Of a stretch of 64,000 nt of DNA, positions 23,096 to 35,059 are shown one piece after another; positions within the stretch are counted from its first letter, which is position 1, and each line of letters starts with the position of its first letter. Under the pieces are notes generated by a model. It did no database searches, was not told the origin of the DNA, and saw only the letters and a list, made by a program, of their open reading frames with translations. Made by a program: the position numbers and the translations under genes. Where the stretch lies: the NCBI GenBank assembly GCA_963971535.1, contig OZ020589.1, positions 70,588,843-70,652,842 of the forward strand, in the 5' to 3' direction. Source of the stretch: Notolepis coatsorum (taxonomy: Eukaryota > Chordata > Actinopteri > Aulopiformes > Paralepididae).

Positions 23096-23548
23096 ACATA
23101 GTATATAGATATCTGAAAAAAAAATGTCATACCGCCCAGCCCCTAGATATAACAATGTCTTCTGGTCATTGAAAGCGATGAAGTTCTAGAATTCAAAAGA
23201 TAGAATTGAAATAAAACACAAAATAATAACGTAAACTTCATGAATATCATTCATTTTATTGTGAAACGGGGGTCCGTAGAGGGAACACACTCATCCATTA
23301 CAGAATCTCACAAAAACCACTGCAGTGTCTCGAGAACAAGACCCTCTGGGCACACACATGCCACTATGTACTCAATGTCCTGGGGTCAAATGAGAATCAT
23401 GACCTTTGTGAATGACCTTTCAACTGTACTTCCATTTTACATTGTATAGCCTACTATCTAATGAAGGTTGAAAACCCATATAAAAGAATACAAAAATAAT
23501 ATAATATTATACAACAACATATATAGCACCATATCCAATATAAATAGA
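23096..23548. other. intronic sequence, no feature seen
   Basis: No supported gene or repeat. Confidence 0.45.
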
Positions 23549-23670
23549 TAGTGATGCACCGATGTGAAAATTGTGGCCGATACCGATAGCCGATATTAAT
23601 ATTGCTGTTCTGGCCGATACCGATATTTACCTATGTCGATATCTCTGTATAGAAAAAGAAAATTATGATG
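23549..23670. mobile_element. truncated hAT MITE end (GATGCACCGATGTG family)
   Basis: TAGTGATGCACCGATGTGAA followed by GGCCGATACCGATA is the inverted form of the right end of the element at 59552..61152. No matching second terminus is seen nearby, so this is a solo end or decayed copy. Confidence 0.5.
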
Positions 23671-25069
23671 ATCAAATAAAGAGCTATTTTCCAAAACGCA
23701 TTTTTTTTTTTTACTTTTGTAACTTATTTTAGAAACTATTTAAGGCCAACATTACTATTTAAGGCCAACATTTTTTTTCTTACAGTATATGAAAATGTGA
23801 ATATTATCAGTCACAGTAAACAAGTCATGTTAGTGAATGGATTCGGTCTTGCTAGTTAGCCTTACTGGTAACGTTTAGGTAAGAACAGGTTATGATCAGC
23901 AGAAGTGAGGTGTGCATGCTTGTCCTATTGCCAAAGGAATAATGCTCTTTTTTGTGTCTAGAAATAAATTGTAGGAACCATAAATGTCACAATTTCTCAC
24001 CGTCTAATGGTAGTGGTGACATTTTTATTACCGAACCCTGCCTAATAGGAAATGATAAGGAAAATAAATAACAATGCAGATGTCAATATTAATATTGTGG
24101 GGCAGGTTGTGAGCTTTAAAGGGAGGAGGTGGGAAATAACAAAAGAAAAATGGAAGAGTGATTGCTACGATTTGCCACAAGACCGGCTGGAGGGTGGAAA
24201 CAATTTGATTGGACTCTTGGAAAGGTATAAATCCCCTAACCGATTTGATGGAAACTGTCCCATTAAAATGAGTGAGGGCGGATTAACTGTGAGCTAAGTG
24301 TGTGTGTGTGCGTGTGTGTGTGTGCGCGCAAGTGTGCATACGTGGCTATGTCTGTGGGGAGCAAACAGGTCAGAGGATAAAGTCTACTCCACTCATCTTG
24401 CTGGTCTCTAGGTCATTCTAGGTTAGTCTCTTCTGGGTCATCTTCTAGGTTAGTCTCGTAGAGCCATCTAGGTTAGTCTGTGCGACAGCTGCAACTGCAA
24501 GCTAGCCTAGCTTAGAACAAATTAATGGAAGCAGAACCTAAATCAGTATCCATCATCTTGTCCGACTCTGGAGAAAATGGTAAAGCTCATTTCCCGTAAT
24601 GTTGGCATGTTCCTTTCACAACACCACTACAATACAAACAGAAGTAATGACTTGACTCGTAGGTCTCTGCTCTTCCTCTCCTTCACCCTGTTGCCAAGGC
24701 GAGTGGACAAATCACACCATTGCCTCCAGACATGTACAGTAGTACATTCATTTGGAGGTGGGGGGCCTCTGTGACTGCTGCTATAGGTCCACGACCACCG
24801 CGCTAATGGATGACGGGGCGCCTCTTTGCCACCGTAACAGGTGATTTACGAGCCTGACGCAGTAGGCAAGTCAACCATCCATCAGAGTCAGGCTGACCAG
24901 GGGGGGGTGGGGGAAGAGAGAGAGAGAGAATACTCAGTAGAAGAACCACTCCATGATTCCATGGGCATTTCACTATACAGTACATCTGTACTCCGTAGAT
25001 TCCATGGGTATTTCACTATACATCTGTACTCCGTAGAACCACCAGCTTTCAATACTAGGTGATTTCAAT
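23671..25069. other. intronic sequence with small repeats
   Basis: A (GT)n tract lies at 24299-24325 and CTAGGTTAGTCT motifs recur at 24410-24480. TCCATGGGYATTTCACTATAC is duplicated near 24956 and 25000. No coding signal was found. Confidence 0.5.
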
Positions 25070-25595
25070 TAGGGCTGTCTTAAATACTTCGAAGCTTCGT
25101 TCGATGGGCATGGGATTCAAATGGGAAAATAAAATTCTAATATATTAAAAAAGAAAAAAAGAACTTTTTTCTGCAAAATCTTGCGCCTCCAATGCAACAA
25201 ACGTCATATGCCTCATTAACTGTGCCTCTCTTTGTTAACTACAACAAGCAATGCCGTTTGTTATTTAAGATGAGGTCGGACTCGGCACTGACAGATTTGT
25301 GTTCATTGTGCTGCTTTTATAAAGCCTCAAATGACGGCTTACAATATTTCATGAAAGCAAAGTGTTTCGTTTGTCTAAGATTTTAAAAGGTTTAAACTTT
25401 ACAGTACTGACAATTCTCTATAGTATTTTTTAGTGTCCCAACCCATATAAAAACATGTCTTAATAAAAAATTAAGTCGAATTCTGCCTTTGTCTCTATTA
25501 ACTACATATACATATTTATATAATTAAACTAGATAGGACTCGTGCACATCTGGTTGGACCCCGACTGGAGGTGCAGGTCAGCGCAAGAGAGATAA

Positions 25596-26967
25596 ATAAA
25601 CTAAAAGGAGAAAACCTTCAAAGGAAAGAAGGGACCGCACACTCCACAGGACTCGTTTTTGCTTATTTATTGTTTGCACAACGCGTTTCGCTGTCGCTTC
25701 CTCAGGTGCTATGCAGCAGGTGTCATCAATGATCATCATTATGTATAGCATGCTCCACCCCACATCGTAATACATCAAGCCCATTGGCTACTCAATTATC
25801 ACATTTAATTTGATGATTTTGCAGGATGTAATGCATACAACTCTTAGTATAAAAATGATGCATAGACCACATATATACATACTCATTTTTGAAAATTATA
25901 TAATACAAAATGAGAGAAGTGACAAATCTTAACATATCAAGCCCATTGGCTACTCAATCAATGTGGTCGATGTACCCATTGTTCAAACACTATGAAAACA
26001 AAAGTTTTCTACCACCCACAGTCTGGGCAGGAATATAAAATAAGGGACCTTATTAATTGCAACACCACTCATGTGATATACATGCTGAAATGCCCTTGTG
26101 GTAAGGTCTATGTTGGACAAACAAAACGAAATTTGAAGGTGCGAATAGCAGAACACAAGGCAGCCATTAGGAACAACAATATGGATTATGCCATTGCGAG
26201 ACACTATAAGGAGAGAGATCATGGTTCCACAGCCTCTCTAAGGTTCATTGGAATCGAAAGAGTCACCCTACCACCGAGGGGCGGTAATATAGTAAAGCTT
26301 CTCTTACAAAGGGAAGCGTACTGGATTTTTACTTTGAATTCTGTGGAACCCCATGGTCTAAATGAATCCCTCGAGCTGAATCCATTTTTGTAACCACTAT
26401 CCGTTCTGTGTAACCTATATGGGTGTGGTTTTAAGTCTGTTTTAAACTATTTATCAGGTCTAATGACCTAGGTATTTGTCACTTCTCTCATATTGCTTTA
26501 TTATATATAATTTTCAAAAATGAGTCTGTATGTATGTGGTATCTAGGCATTTCTATACATAAAAGTGATATGTATCCTACAAAATGATAAAATTTAATGT
26601 GATAATTGAGTAGCCAATGGGCTTGATATGTTAAGATTTGTCACTTCTCTCATTTTGTATTATATAATTTTCAAAAATGAGTATGTATATATGTGGTCTA
26701 TGCATCATTTTTATACTAAGAGTTGTATGCATTACATCCTGCAAAATCATCAAATTAAATGTGATAATTGAGTAGCCAATGGGCTTGATGTATTACGATG
26801 TGGGGTGGAGCATGCTATACATAATGATGATCATTGATGACACCTGCTGGATAGCACCTGAGGAAGCGACAGCGAAACGCGTTGTGCAAACAATAAATAA
26901 GCAAAAACGAGTCCTGTGGAGTGTGCGGTCCCTTCTTTCCTTTGAAGGTTTTCTCCTTTTAGTTTAT
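25596..26967 (+). mobile_element. Penelope-like element remnant with inverted flanking repeats
   Basis: Arms 25596-25959 and 26605-26967 are about 363 bp each and nearly perfect inverted copies. Between them is a GIY-YIG endonuclease ORF. Each arm holds CTGAGGAAGCGACAGCGAAA, the kind of motif common next to Penelope endonuclease ORFs. An older partial repeat of the arm end (about 26455-26600) lies inside the right arm. There is no reverse transcriptase, so the element is a 5'-truncated remnant. Inverted flanking repeats are a known Penelope arrangement. Confidence 0.85.
25992..26393 (+). CDS. GIY-YIG endonuclease domain of a Penelope-like element
   Basis: The domain nicks target DNA for insertion of Penelope-type retroelements and normally lies C-terminal to the reverse transcriptase. 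The 133-codon frame is open. It contains HVIYMLKCPCGKVYVGQTKR (the GIY-YIG core as IYM plus YVG, then the Arg of KR), RIAEHKAAIRN, and LLLQREAYWIFTLNS followed by GLNESLELN, the usual C-terminal block. The N-terminal part begins inside the domain flank, so the annotated Met is not the original start. The CPCG cysteines are typical of the vertebrate Penelope/Neptune type. The ORF lies between the inverted arms and has no partner RT. Confidence 0.88.
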   Translation: MKTKVFYHPQSGQEYKIRDLINCNTTHVIYMLKCPCGKVYVGQTKRNLKVRIAEHKAAIRNNNMDYAIARHYKERDHGSTASLRFIGIERVTLPPRGGNIVKLLLQREAYWIFTLNSVEPHGLNESLELNPFL

Positions 26968-27275
26968 ATTTATATAATTGTTTGCTTTATAGACTAAGGT
27001 TGCAACATAATTATGTAATGTAATGTTGTTGGCTGTGTAACGGAGAGCAGCCGCCCAGGCAGCGCAGCTCCCGACTCATTATTAATTTAATTAATTAATC
27101 TAATCCACTTTATTTATAGAGCACATTTAAAAACAACAAAATTGACCAAAGTGTTGTACAAGTCTCACAACATTACATATATTTTTTTTTATCTCGAAGC
27201 TTCAAATTAAAATCGAATCTCGGCCCGAAGCTTCAAATGCCAAAAAAACCTTTGAAGGTTAGCCCTAATTTCAAT

Positions 27276-28366
27276 ATTGATTTGGTTAGGGATATTTCAG
27301 TTACAATTCAGCTTGAATATGAAAGAGATTCTCAAAAGAGAAAGAGATTCTTCATGAATCGATATCAGATTATTCGAATTAAAATGTATTAGACATTCAT
27401 TTTATTTATTTTTTTATCCAGCCCTGCTCAATAGATTCATAGGGGGACAAAACGGGATCTCGACAGTGGAACGAAACAAATCCTGCTCATCATCTTCAAC
27501 GTATTAATAATGTGGCGTTTCAGTATGACACATGAAAGTTCTGGCGACTGAAAGCATTGCATTATTTAAAGTTAACGCATGTGAAAATGGTGCGCTGGAA
27601 TTCTTTTTGTTCAGCTGTACATCTGGGGGAGCATGAATAAGTCTCTCTCAAAGCTAAAATTCAGAGAGAGCCGGGAGTGATGTCATTAAAATGCACTGCT
27701 GTGGTGGAGCCACTTCAACGATGAGCATGCATGGGAGAGTGATTTTGTGGACACATAAAGCTCATTTCAGTGTGAACACTCAAACAGATCACAGTCACAC
27801 TAATGGTGTTGAAGCAGGAGCTGCACCCTCATCCACAGAGAATAACCATGGTGCCAGCAGTCACGTTTACCCACTATCCCACCTGAGTCTCAATGGGGCG
27901 CAGACTGGGGCCGGGGGCCATTAATCACATTTTATTTTTTATTACGATTTGGGCTGAAAACAAGATTTATCGAGATAAAACTATTGTGGAAATCCGCCGT
28001 TATATAGGAAATCCACTGTTAAAGGTGCTATATATAGCATTTTTATATAGAGTAATCTTTGAGAAGAAATAATTAAAAATAAATAATAAATAAATATATC
28101 CACAGAGCAACCAACGCGAATACAAGTCTCTGTAAGGCACAGTTTGACTCTCTGCCCCACTCGTAGCATTATCAGACGGGTTGAAACAGAGAGTGACGAG
28201 TAGACAGACAAACAACACTCTTCTCCGGACCGTGAGTGAATAAGGGGTAGCGGAAAAGTCACCGTGAAGCAGCATGGATTAATTTACCTTCACTCGATTA
28301 ACATCTCAAAGATAATTCAAAAGAAAAAGAAAGAAAAGCATGGCAAACAACTCACTCTCCCCCTCG

Positions 28367-28399
<33 letters not shown>

Positions 28400-28415
28400 A
28401 TCCTACAATAATTAC
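27276..28415. other. intronic sequence with short (CA)n
   Basis: Mostly unrecognised; a (CA)n run is at 28369-28397. No supported gene. Confidence 0.5.
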
Positions 28416-28423
28416 AGCTGAGC

Positions 28424-29454
28424 TAGAGCTGGGCGATATGACGATATTATATAAATATCGGGTACAGTTCATTAACGATACACTTTTTCAACGTATCGTG
28501 GATATCGTGATGTTTTGCCCAAGAGGATTGTGTCGCGTCAATCTGTCCACACGTTACTCGTTCATATCTCAGCCTGTGCTGAGATATGCCCATTCCGATG
28601 TCTGTTAATAAAGTTTTCAATCAGACAGATGTATGGAAAGGCTTTTATTATAACATTCGTTGTAGTAAAATCATTATGCCTCATTTAGTCATCCTGTGAA
28701 GCACTGGTCTCCTACTCGACGGCCGCGGGGAGCTAACGTTAGTAGCTTTGTTGATGTTCAGCACACGGGACATTCAGGAAGTCAAAAACGAATAACGCTT
28801 GCCGATTGGTGCTAAGAATAGCAGGGCGGGTGCAAGCGGTGTGACGTCATTGGCAGACTCGACTGTCAATCAAAATGATTATGTTTCCGTCAGAATGAAT
28901 GAATGAAAACTGTATTAAAAGGTTGCAGAATGGGTACAATACAGTACAGGAGGATGAAGACCAGAAAAAGACTTTCGGCTTTTTTACATAAGGGTCCTCC
29001 ATTTTCAATTCATCAAAACATTTAGAGACATACATATATACAGTAGTTTCATAAAAATGCTAAAATGCTATTTATTGATTGATTGATTTAAAACTTTAAC
29101 ATATTGCAGAATGGGTACAGTACAGCTCAATACATACAATTGTTAAGGGGATGCAGACCAGAGAAAGACTTTAGTCTTGTTTACATCAGGGTACCCCATT
29201 TTCAATTCATCATATTTCATATCTAAATCATATGCAATATATAATCTAATAATCTAAATCTAATATAAAAATGCTAAATGCATGGGTATTTTATTTTGTC
29301 TTTAATGTTAGCTTGCAAACTCAAATACTGTCTTGGTAAGCCTCATAATGAATTGTTTGGGGTAAAAAAGAAAAACATCGTGATGTGCATCGTGTATCGC
29401 CGAAAGGTCAGAAAATATCGTGATATCATATTTAGGCCATATCGCCCAGCCCTA
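28424..29454. mobile_element. hAT MITE (TAGRGCTGGGCGATATG family), copy 1
   Basis: Ends TAGAGCTGGGCGATATG and CATATCGCCCAGCCCTA with the perfect 8-bp duplication AGCTGAGC at 28416-28423 and 29455-29462. It carries two minus-strand LINE-A 3' tails (about 28900-29030 and 29085-29215). It shares a core (28600-28880) with the differently ended hAT at 59552..61152. No transposase. Confidence 0.94.
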
Positions 29455-29462
29455 AGCTGAGC

Positions 29463-29713
29463 TTTCTGTAGATTTCATGTTATTGAACAATATCTCATGG
29501 CTCACGGCCTCACGCATATATTAATGTACCAACACACAATAACGGGCTGAAACTTAATGTCAGTAGCCCTCTAAACTCTATTTGACCGTGCCAGACCAAA
29601 ACATCTACTTTTGAGGTTTATCTGTCCAACATAAACTCAACAGGTGGTCAATTTTGACAGTCTTTTATTCCTCTCTCCCGCTGTGCTCCATCATGATGTC
29701 TCCCACTCTCCCG
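29463..29713. other. short intronic spacer
   Basis: Nothing recognised. Confidence 0.4.
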
Positions 29714-30377
29714 TTAACACATTGGACGCCAGACCCGAGATAAGTCGGGTTAACTCGCCATCGCTTGAGTGCCAAACCGAGAAAAGTCGAGTTTTGGTAG
29801 TCATTTCTTTTGTTGGCTATTTCCATTCATAATCCATCGAGGGAGCCTGATGTTATCATCGGGAATGGGTCTGAGATCGCAAACGTCCAATACCGCCGCC
29901 TAACGCCTTGCAGCCGGTATTGCACATCCTTGGAAGCCCTCTGGCTCAGCCTGTACGCCGATCTAAAAAGTCCAGTCCGGGTTTTCCTTGTCGGGCAGGA
30001 GTAACGTTTATAACACATGGATTGGGGAGAATCAAGCACCATCGATTCATGTTCTTTGGTGGATTATGTTGGCAACACGATCGACATCAATACTTGGAAT
30101 GGCGATCAGATAATTGGAATATTCTTTTTGCAGTACATCCTTGTCAAGGTAAGGGCTATATGCTATCAATCTTGTGTTGATCGACCAATAATTCATTCCC
30201 CGCAATCGGAGCGTGTGTCTGTAATGTACTGTGTAACGTATTCCGTTGGTGACGATCAAAGCATAAAAAGTAAACCCCCCACCCTTTCATGCATGCATGA
30301 TGAAACATAATACCAATAATATAGCGTTGATTTCAGATTCATTGTTGATCCAAGCGAGGAATGGCACGGCTTCTTAG
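29714..30377 (+). mobile_element. TTAA-flanked piggyBac-like MITE, copy 4, 3'-truncated
   Basis: Starts TTAACACATTGGACGCC. Paired boxes CCGAGATAAGTCGGG (about 29735-29749) and CCGAGAAAAGTCGAG (about 29777-29791) lie 42 bp apart. The mini-ORF segment TGGAATGGCGATCAGATAAT ends at the donor-like GTAAGG at 30149, 435 bp from the left TTAA. Sequence parallels the copy at 37572 to about 30340; no right TTAA end is found before the next hAT. Confidence 0.75.
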
Positions 30378-31595
30378 GGTTGGGTATAGGGCTGGGCGAT
30401 ATGGCCTAAATATGATATCACGATATTTTCTGACCTTTCGGCGATACACGATACGCATCACAATGTTTTTCTTTTTTTCCCCAAAATTCATTATGAGGCT
30501 TACCAAGACAGTATTTGAGTTTGCAAGCTAACATTAAAGACAAAATAAAATACCCATGCATTTAGCATTTTTATATTATATATTAGATTTAGATTATTGG
30601 ATTATTAGATTATATATTGCATATATTTAGCAATGAGATATTATATGATTTAGATATGAAATATGATGAATTGAAAATGGGGGACCCTGATGTAAACAAG
30701 ACGAAAGTCTTTCTCTGGTCTGCATCCTCCAGTCCGCTGTTGACTGTTGTTGTATTGAGCTGTACTGTATTATTTGTACCCATGCTGCAATCTTTTAATA
30801 ACGTTCTCATTCATTCAGTCGGCAAACAGAATCATTTTGATTGACAGTCGCGTCTGCCAATTACGTCACATCGCTTGCACCCGCCCTGCTGTTCTTAGCA
30901 CCAATCGGAAAGCGCGTATTTATTTTTTACTTCCGCCATTGGAGAGCTCAATGACAATAACAATGGCAGCTCGCCGCGGCCGACGTTTAGCTTTTAGCTC
31001 CGCAGAAGGACTAAACGACTGGAGGCATAATGATTTTACTTCAACGGATGTTATAATAAAAGCCTTTCCATACATCTGTCTGATTGAAAACGTTATTAAC
31101 AGACCGCAGAATGGGCACAACTGAGTCAGCACGGGCTGAGATATGAACGAGCTTGCTATATCTAGGTCGACCTCGGTCGGCACTATGTAAATACGCTGAT
31201 GTTATTGAAAGTGTAACTATATAGAGACCTCTGAACAGGTCCTGCATTATTATTATTATAACGTTAATGCCACAAAACGAATGCCTTTGTTATCATAAGT
31301 AGTCACTTTTGATGCAGTAGTGTGTGTGTGGGGCGGCGCTGTTCAAAAGTGTCAACGTGTGGACCAGATTGACGCGACACAAGCCTCTTGGGCAAAACAT
31401 CACGATATCCACGATACGTTTAAAAAGTGTATCGTTAATGAACTGTACCCGATATTTATATAATATCGTCATATCGCCCAGCCCTAGTTGGGTACCGAAC
31501 TCTGTACTTTTAAGGGTACCGACCGAATTACATCGGTCCTACAGAGTACCGATTCATGCTAGATCAATCGGTACCAGATTTCGGTACCTTTACAT
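30375..31595. mobile_element. GGGTTGGGTACCG repeat split by a hAT
   Basis: TAGGGTTGGGTA before and CCGAACTCTGTAC after the nested hAT rejoin into one GGTACCG-rich repeat, a common teleost hAT-MITE type. Only this part is recognisable, up to GGTACCTTTACATG near 31595. Its far terminus is unclear. Confidence 0.5.
30387..31486. mobile_element. hAT MITE (TAGRGCTGGGCGATATG family), copy 2, inverted relative to copy 1
   Basis: Ends TAGGGCTGGGCGATATGG and CATATCGCCCAGCCCTA, with the perfect 8-bp duplication GTTGGGTA at 30379-30386 and 31487-31494. Contents mirror 28424..29454 in reverse: LINE-A tail at 30655-30830, then the shared core. Confidence 0.94.
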
Positions 31596-31796
31596 GTTTA
31601 GTATAAGAGTGTAATATACTAGACAAGAGGGAGCCTTTTCCATAAATATGTATATTACTGTCCCGTCTCTTGGGTCTTTGGAAAGACCAGACGAGGTCAG
31701 AGGAGTTTGATAACATTTACAGAGGATGGCCAGATGTTGATATTTAAAAACATAATACATGATCATGCAATTCTTTTTGTACAGTGTGTTACAACA

Positions 31797-32755
31797 TTAA
31801 CACATCCACCGCCATCCACGCTTTAAAACGTTATTGCCCGCCATGCTTTGAGCGCCAGACCTCACTGTACAGCGTTATTGAGATCAATATTTCATTTTTT
31901 CGACATGGCATTTATAATTCATATATACACCCGCGACGCTCCAGCTCGACCCTATAGGTGAAGGCAACGACGGCTCAATACCGCCGCCTGGTGGATGGTC
32001 GGGCGAGTTACACTGGTAAACAGGATATGGCTGCTGTGCATCGATTAAATTCATCCGGCCGTCAGATATTGTTGCATGACTCCCGACAGAGACAATGTAC
32101 ATAATGGATCGCTTTATAAACTTAATAATCTATATGATTTCGGCGTTTATTGCGACATACAAACCGAAAATGGACCTAGGCGATCGACGTCGTATGCTTG
32201 GGATCTTTCACCGCCAGTCTCTTTGACACACGGTAAGAGGACACTAACGTTATTTTCAGCCCAATTGTACATTTCTTTATTTACAAACCATCTGATCAAT
32301 AAATCAACCCATACTACATAAAGCATTTACTGACGATCACGGAATTTTAAACGACCCCCCCCCCCTTTCCTCCACGCATGATGAATCATAACTATACCGA
32401 TCATGTACATTTGAATTTTTTAATATAGCGTGTCTAGGGAAGAAACTGCAATCGATAATCTATATATACGTTTAGGCCTATAACTCACGTTCTAGGAATT
32501 ACTGCAGAAAACGATAAAAACATACTTATATTCTAGAGTATTTTTGTATGAATGTATGAATTAAAAAGTATAACGTTCCCACAACCTGAACAATAGATAA
32601 TCGATGTTGAATGGGCCATAGTAATGTCGATATAGCAATACAAATTTAAAAGTTATAGCCCTGCAAAGAAGGTAAACATCTCCATAGGCTTACAGTGGTG
32701 GCAGACTAGGTATATTGATGGGTATAACCTTGCCATTGCATTGTGTGGTCTGTTA
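31797..32755 (+). mobile_element. TTAA-flanked piggyBac-like MITE, copy 5
   Basis: Starts TTAACACATCCACC. Degenerate paired boxes CACGCTTTAAAACGTT (31817-31832) and CTCACTGTACAGCGTT (31861-31876) are 44 bp apart. A donor-like GTAAGA is at 32233, 436 bp from the left end. The right part (CTGCAAAGAAGGTAAACATC) is the inverted match of the left part of copies 7749 and 46193. The right TTAA has decayed to TTAC, so the border is approximate. Confidence 0.75.
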
Positions 32756-33308
32756 CATTCGTGTTCAACGCGAGGACCAATATACATTATGTCAAAAGAG
32801 TCTGCAGGGAACATTGATCTGTTCATTTACCTGTGATCACGAAGATTAGAGAAAGTTGTTCACTTATTGGAGACACTGGAATGTCTGATTCAGACCTTAT
32901 TATGTCTCATTGTGGCCTCAGCTTGCATTTCTGACACATGTCTAAAGGCAGGCATTTGCCAATTAATTTAGGATGCAAACCAAAGTAGGCCAATACCGAA
33001 AACTATGGAACAAGAAAGATTTATAAAAGTATTATGAAAAGGTAAATAAGGAAAGTGAAATAATGAAAAGGAAATAGGTGACTTTATTAAACACAATTTT
33101 GTGTTACGGTGCATTTTGGACAAAAGAAATTCACATTACCGCAACTGAATATCGGCCAGTAATTCATAAAAACTACAATCTCACATCCTTCTACAAACCA
33201 CAACCACTGATGAGGAAATGAAACTGCTGCTTGTCTTGTAAGAGTGAAAAAGAAAAAACATCCGTTCAAATGCCGCCTGAATTAACTTTAAGACATGCAA
33301 ACATGTCC
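32756..33308. other. intronic sequence, no feature seen
   Basis: No supported gene or repeat. Confidence 0.45.
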
Positions 33309-33640
33309 TTAACTCATTGGGCGCCAATGCAAAAAAAGTCGGGTTAACTCGCCATCGCTTGAGCGCCAATCACGAGAAAACTTGGGTTTTAATCGTTATT
33401 TCTTTTATTAGCTATATCCATAAATTTTTCATCCATCCAGCCTGATGTTATCATTGGGAATGTAATGGGTCTGAGCTCGCAAAAGGGCAAATACCGCCGC
33501 CTACACCTTCCAGCCGGTATTACACTCCATTAGAAATGGTGTAGTTTCTTTTCTGGGCCGATCTGAGCCGTGCGGGCGGGGTTTAAATACTCCGGCAGGA
33601 CTAGCGTTTACAACGTTACATCTGCGACTGGAAAATGTCC
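33309..33640 (+). mobile_element. TTAA piggyBac-like MITE, copy 6, left end only
   Basis: TTAACTCATTGGGCGCC starts a duplicated module: GGGCGCCAAT at 33319 and GAGCGCCAAT at 33361, 42 bp apart. ATTTTTCATCCATCCAGCC and following sequence parallel copy 29714 up to about 33610. The rest is missing. Confidence 0.65.
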
Positions 33641-33825
33641 AGAAAAGCAAAACCATTAAAATAATCTAAATAATAATACCCGTTTTAGGCCAAACGTGTA
33701 GTCTTAAAACAGACAAAGATTTGATGGTAGAAATTCTGAAAATAATCTCAGCAGAGGAACACCTAAAGTCACAACAATACAACACAATGTACATTGTGGT
33801 TTCACCTGAACCAGAGAGTCGTGAC

Positions 33826-34922
33826 TAGGGCTGTCTTAAATAGTTCGAAGCTTCGTTCGATGGCACAAGCTGTGTGTGTGCATGGGGCCATTGGGTGGGG
33901 CCGGGGGACAAATACACTGGAGGAAAGTAACCCAGCTCAGCACTGCCCAAATTATATCATCACTATTGCCTGTTTGAAGGATATCATTCTCAAACACATA
34001 TACACCACCTACACGCCTATTCTCTGTCCTTGCCCCACAGAACTACCCACCCCAGTTAGGACAGCCGAATCCCATCCAATCTTTCGCCATCGACTAAAGA
34101 CGCACTTCTTCAACCATTATCTGAAATAAAATTAAAAAAATTAAATTAAAAAAATCTAACCCTAACTAACCTTACTGTCATGCACTTGTCCTAATAAACT
34201 AACCTACACTGTAACACGCAACACTTTGATGAATATTGTTACTCAGCTGATAGAGTTGTATCCTTCCTGATGACCTGTCGTACAGAACTTGTAAGTCGCT
34301 TTGGATAAAAGCGTCAGCTAAATGACTAAATGTAAATGTGAATGTAAATGCCTTGTAGAATTCCACACATAAGAAAGAAATATACTGGGATGAATAAACA
34401 AAATAGGAAATAAAATGTAGAAATGCATGCAATACATAAATAAATATGAATCTCCATATATGAAATAGAACATTTAGATAAGGTGCTACTGAGATGTTTT
34501 GGTGAGTTCTTTGTTTTTTTGTGGAAGTAGCCCTTCTTAAAAATGCATGAAGATTCACTGATAATTGGTCTGTAGTGGAGTCTACAAGGTCTACATTGCC
34601 GGACCATGTAGAATCCGGACCTTGTAGACCGACATAATTCTGTGCATAGTTTAGTCTACACCGGCCATATTTCAAATAATCAAAATCTTACTTCATTCAT
34701 CTTAAACATTCTTGATTTGAGAGATTGGTAGTTCCCATGAAATCTGAAGTTGTTCAAACGACAACAGCAATCCACCTTGAATTAAATCACACTGTGTTGG
34801 CTGCGTCACAGTCACGAAAGGGGCTACTTAATTCATGAATCCAATCCACTTTATTTATAGAGCACATTTAAAAACAACAAAGTTTACCAAAGTGCTGTAC
34901 AAGTCCCACAATATAAGATATA

Positions 34923-34961
<39 letters not shown>

Positions 34962-35051
34962 TAATTTCTTTTTAATTCGAAGCTTCGAATTAAAATCGAA
35001 GCTCGGCCCCGAAGCTTCGATTGTCAAAAAAAAATTCGAAGGTCAGCCCTA
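33826..35051. mobile_element. hAT MITE (TAGGGCTGTCTTAAAT family), copy 2
   Basis: Ends TAGGGCTGTCTTAAATAG and GAAGGTCAGCCCTA, with the perfect 8-bp duplication GTCGTGAC at 33818-33825 and 35052-35059. It contains the 3' end of a LINE (33920-34350), a GGTCTACA/TGTAGACC short inverted segment (34580-34660), and the shared AATCCACTTTATTTATAG tail. Confidence 0.94.
33920..34350 (+). pseudogene. LINE-B 3' end: last ORF2 codons plus 3' UTR
   Basis: The frame ends with PVRTAESHPIFRHRLKTHFF followed by a stop, the usual C-terminus of CR1/L2-type fish LINE ORF2. A 3' UTR follows, ending GTAAGTCGCTTTGGATAAAA and GCGTCAGCTAAATGAC with TAAATG repeats. The same tail recurs at 35674, 57200 and 57290. Only the extreme 3' end is present, as expected from 5' truncation. 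Clade assignment is tentative. Confidence 0.75.
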
Positions 35052-35059
35052 GTCGTGAC

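Larger units (their letters stand above)
25070..27267. mobile_element. hAT MITE (TAGGGCTGTCTTAAAT family), copy 1, with Penelope insert
   Basis: Ends TAGGGCTGTCTTAAATAC and AAGGTTAGCCCTA with the perfect 8-bp duplication ATTTCAAT at 25062-25069 and 27268-27275. CGAAGCTTCG motifs lie just inside both ends. Near the right end is AATCCACTTTATTTATAG, a LINE-tail-like segment shared with copies at 33826 and 52245. A Penelope-like unit (25596..26967) occupies the middle and is absent from the other copies. Confidence 0.93.

Noticed and set aside
24052-24297. 81-codon ORF with mixed composition
   Set aside because: No domain, no splice or start context, no relation to neighbouring elements.
32076-32321. 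Apparently conserved 80-residue protein (YDFGVYC.IQT.NG) also seen at 9114-9359 and 48674-49036
   Set aside because: These are the same region of related TTAA MITEs; similarity reflects recent copying. Another frame (RQIIGIFFLQ) matches the more distant subfamily better.
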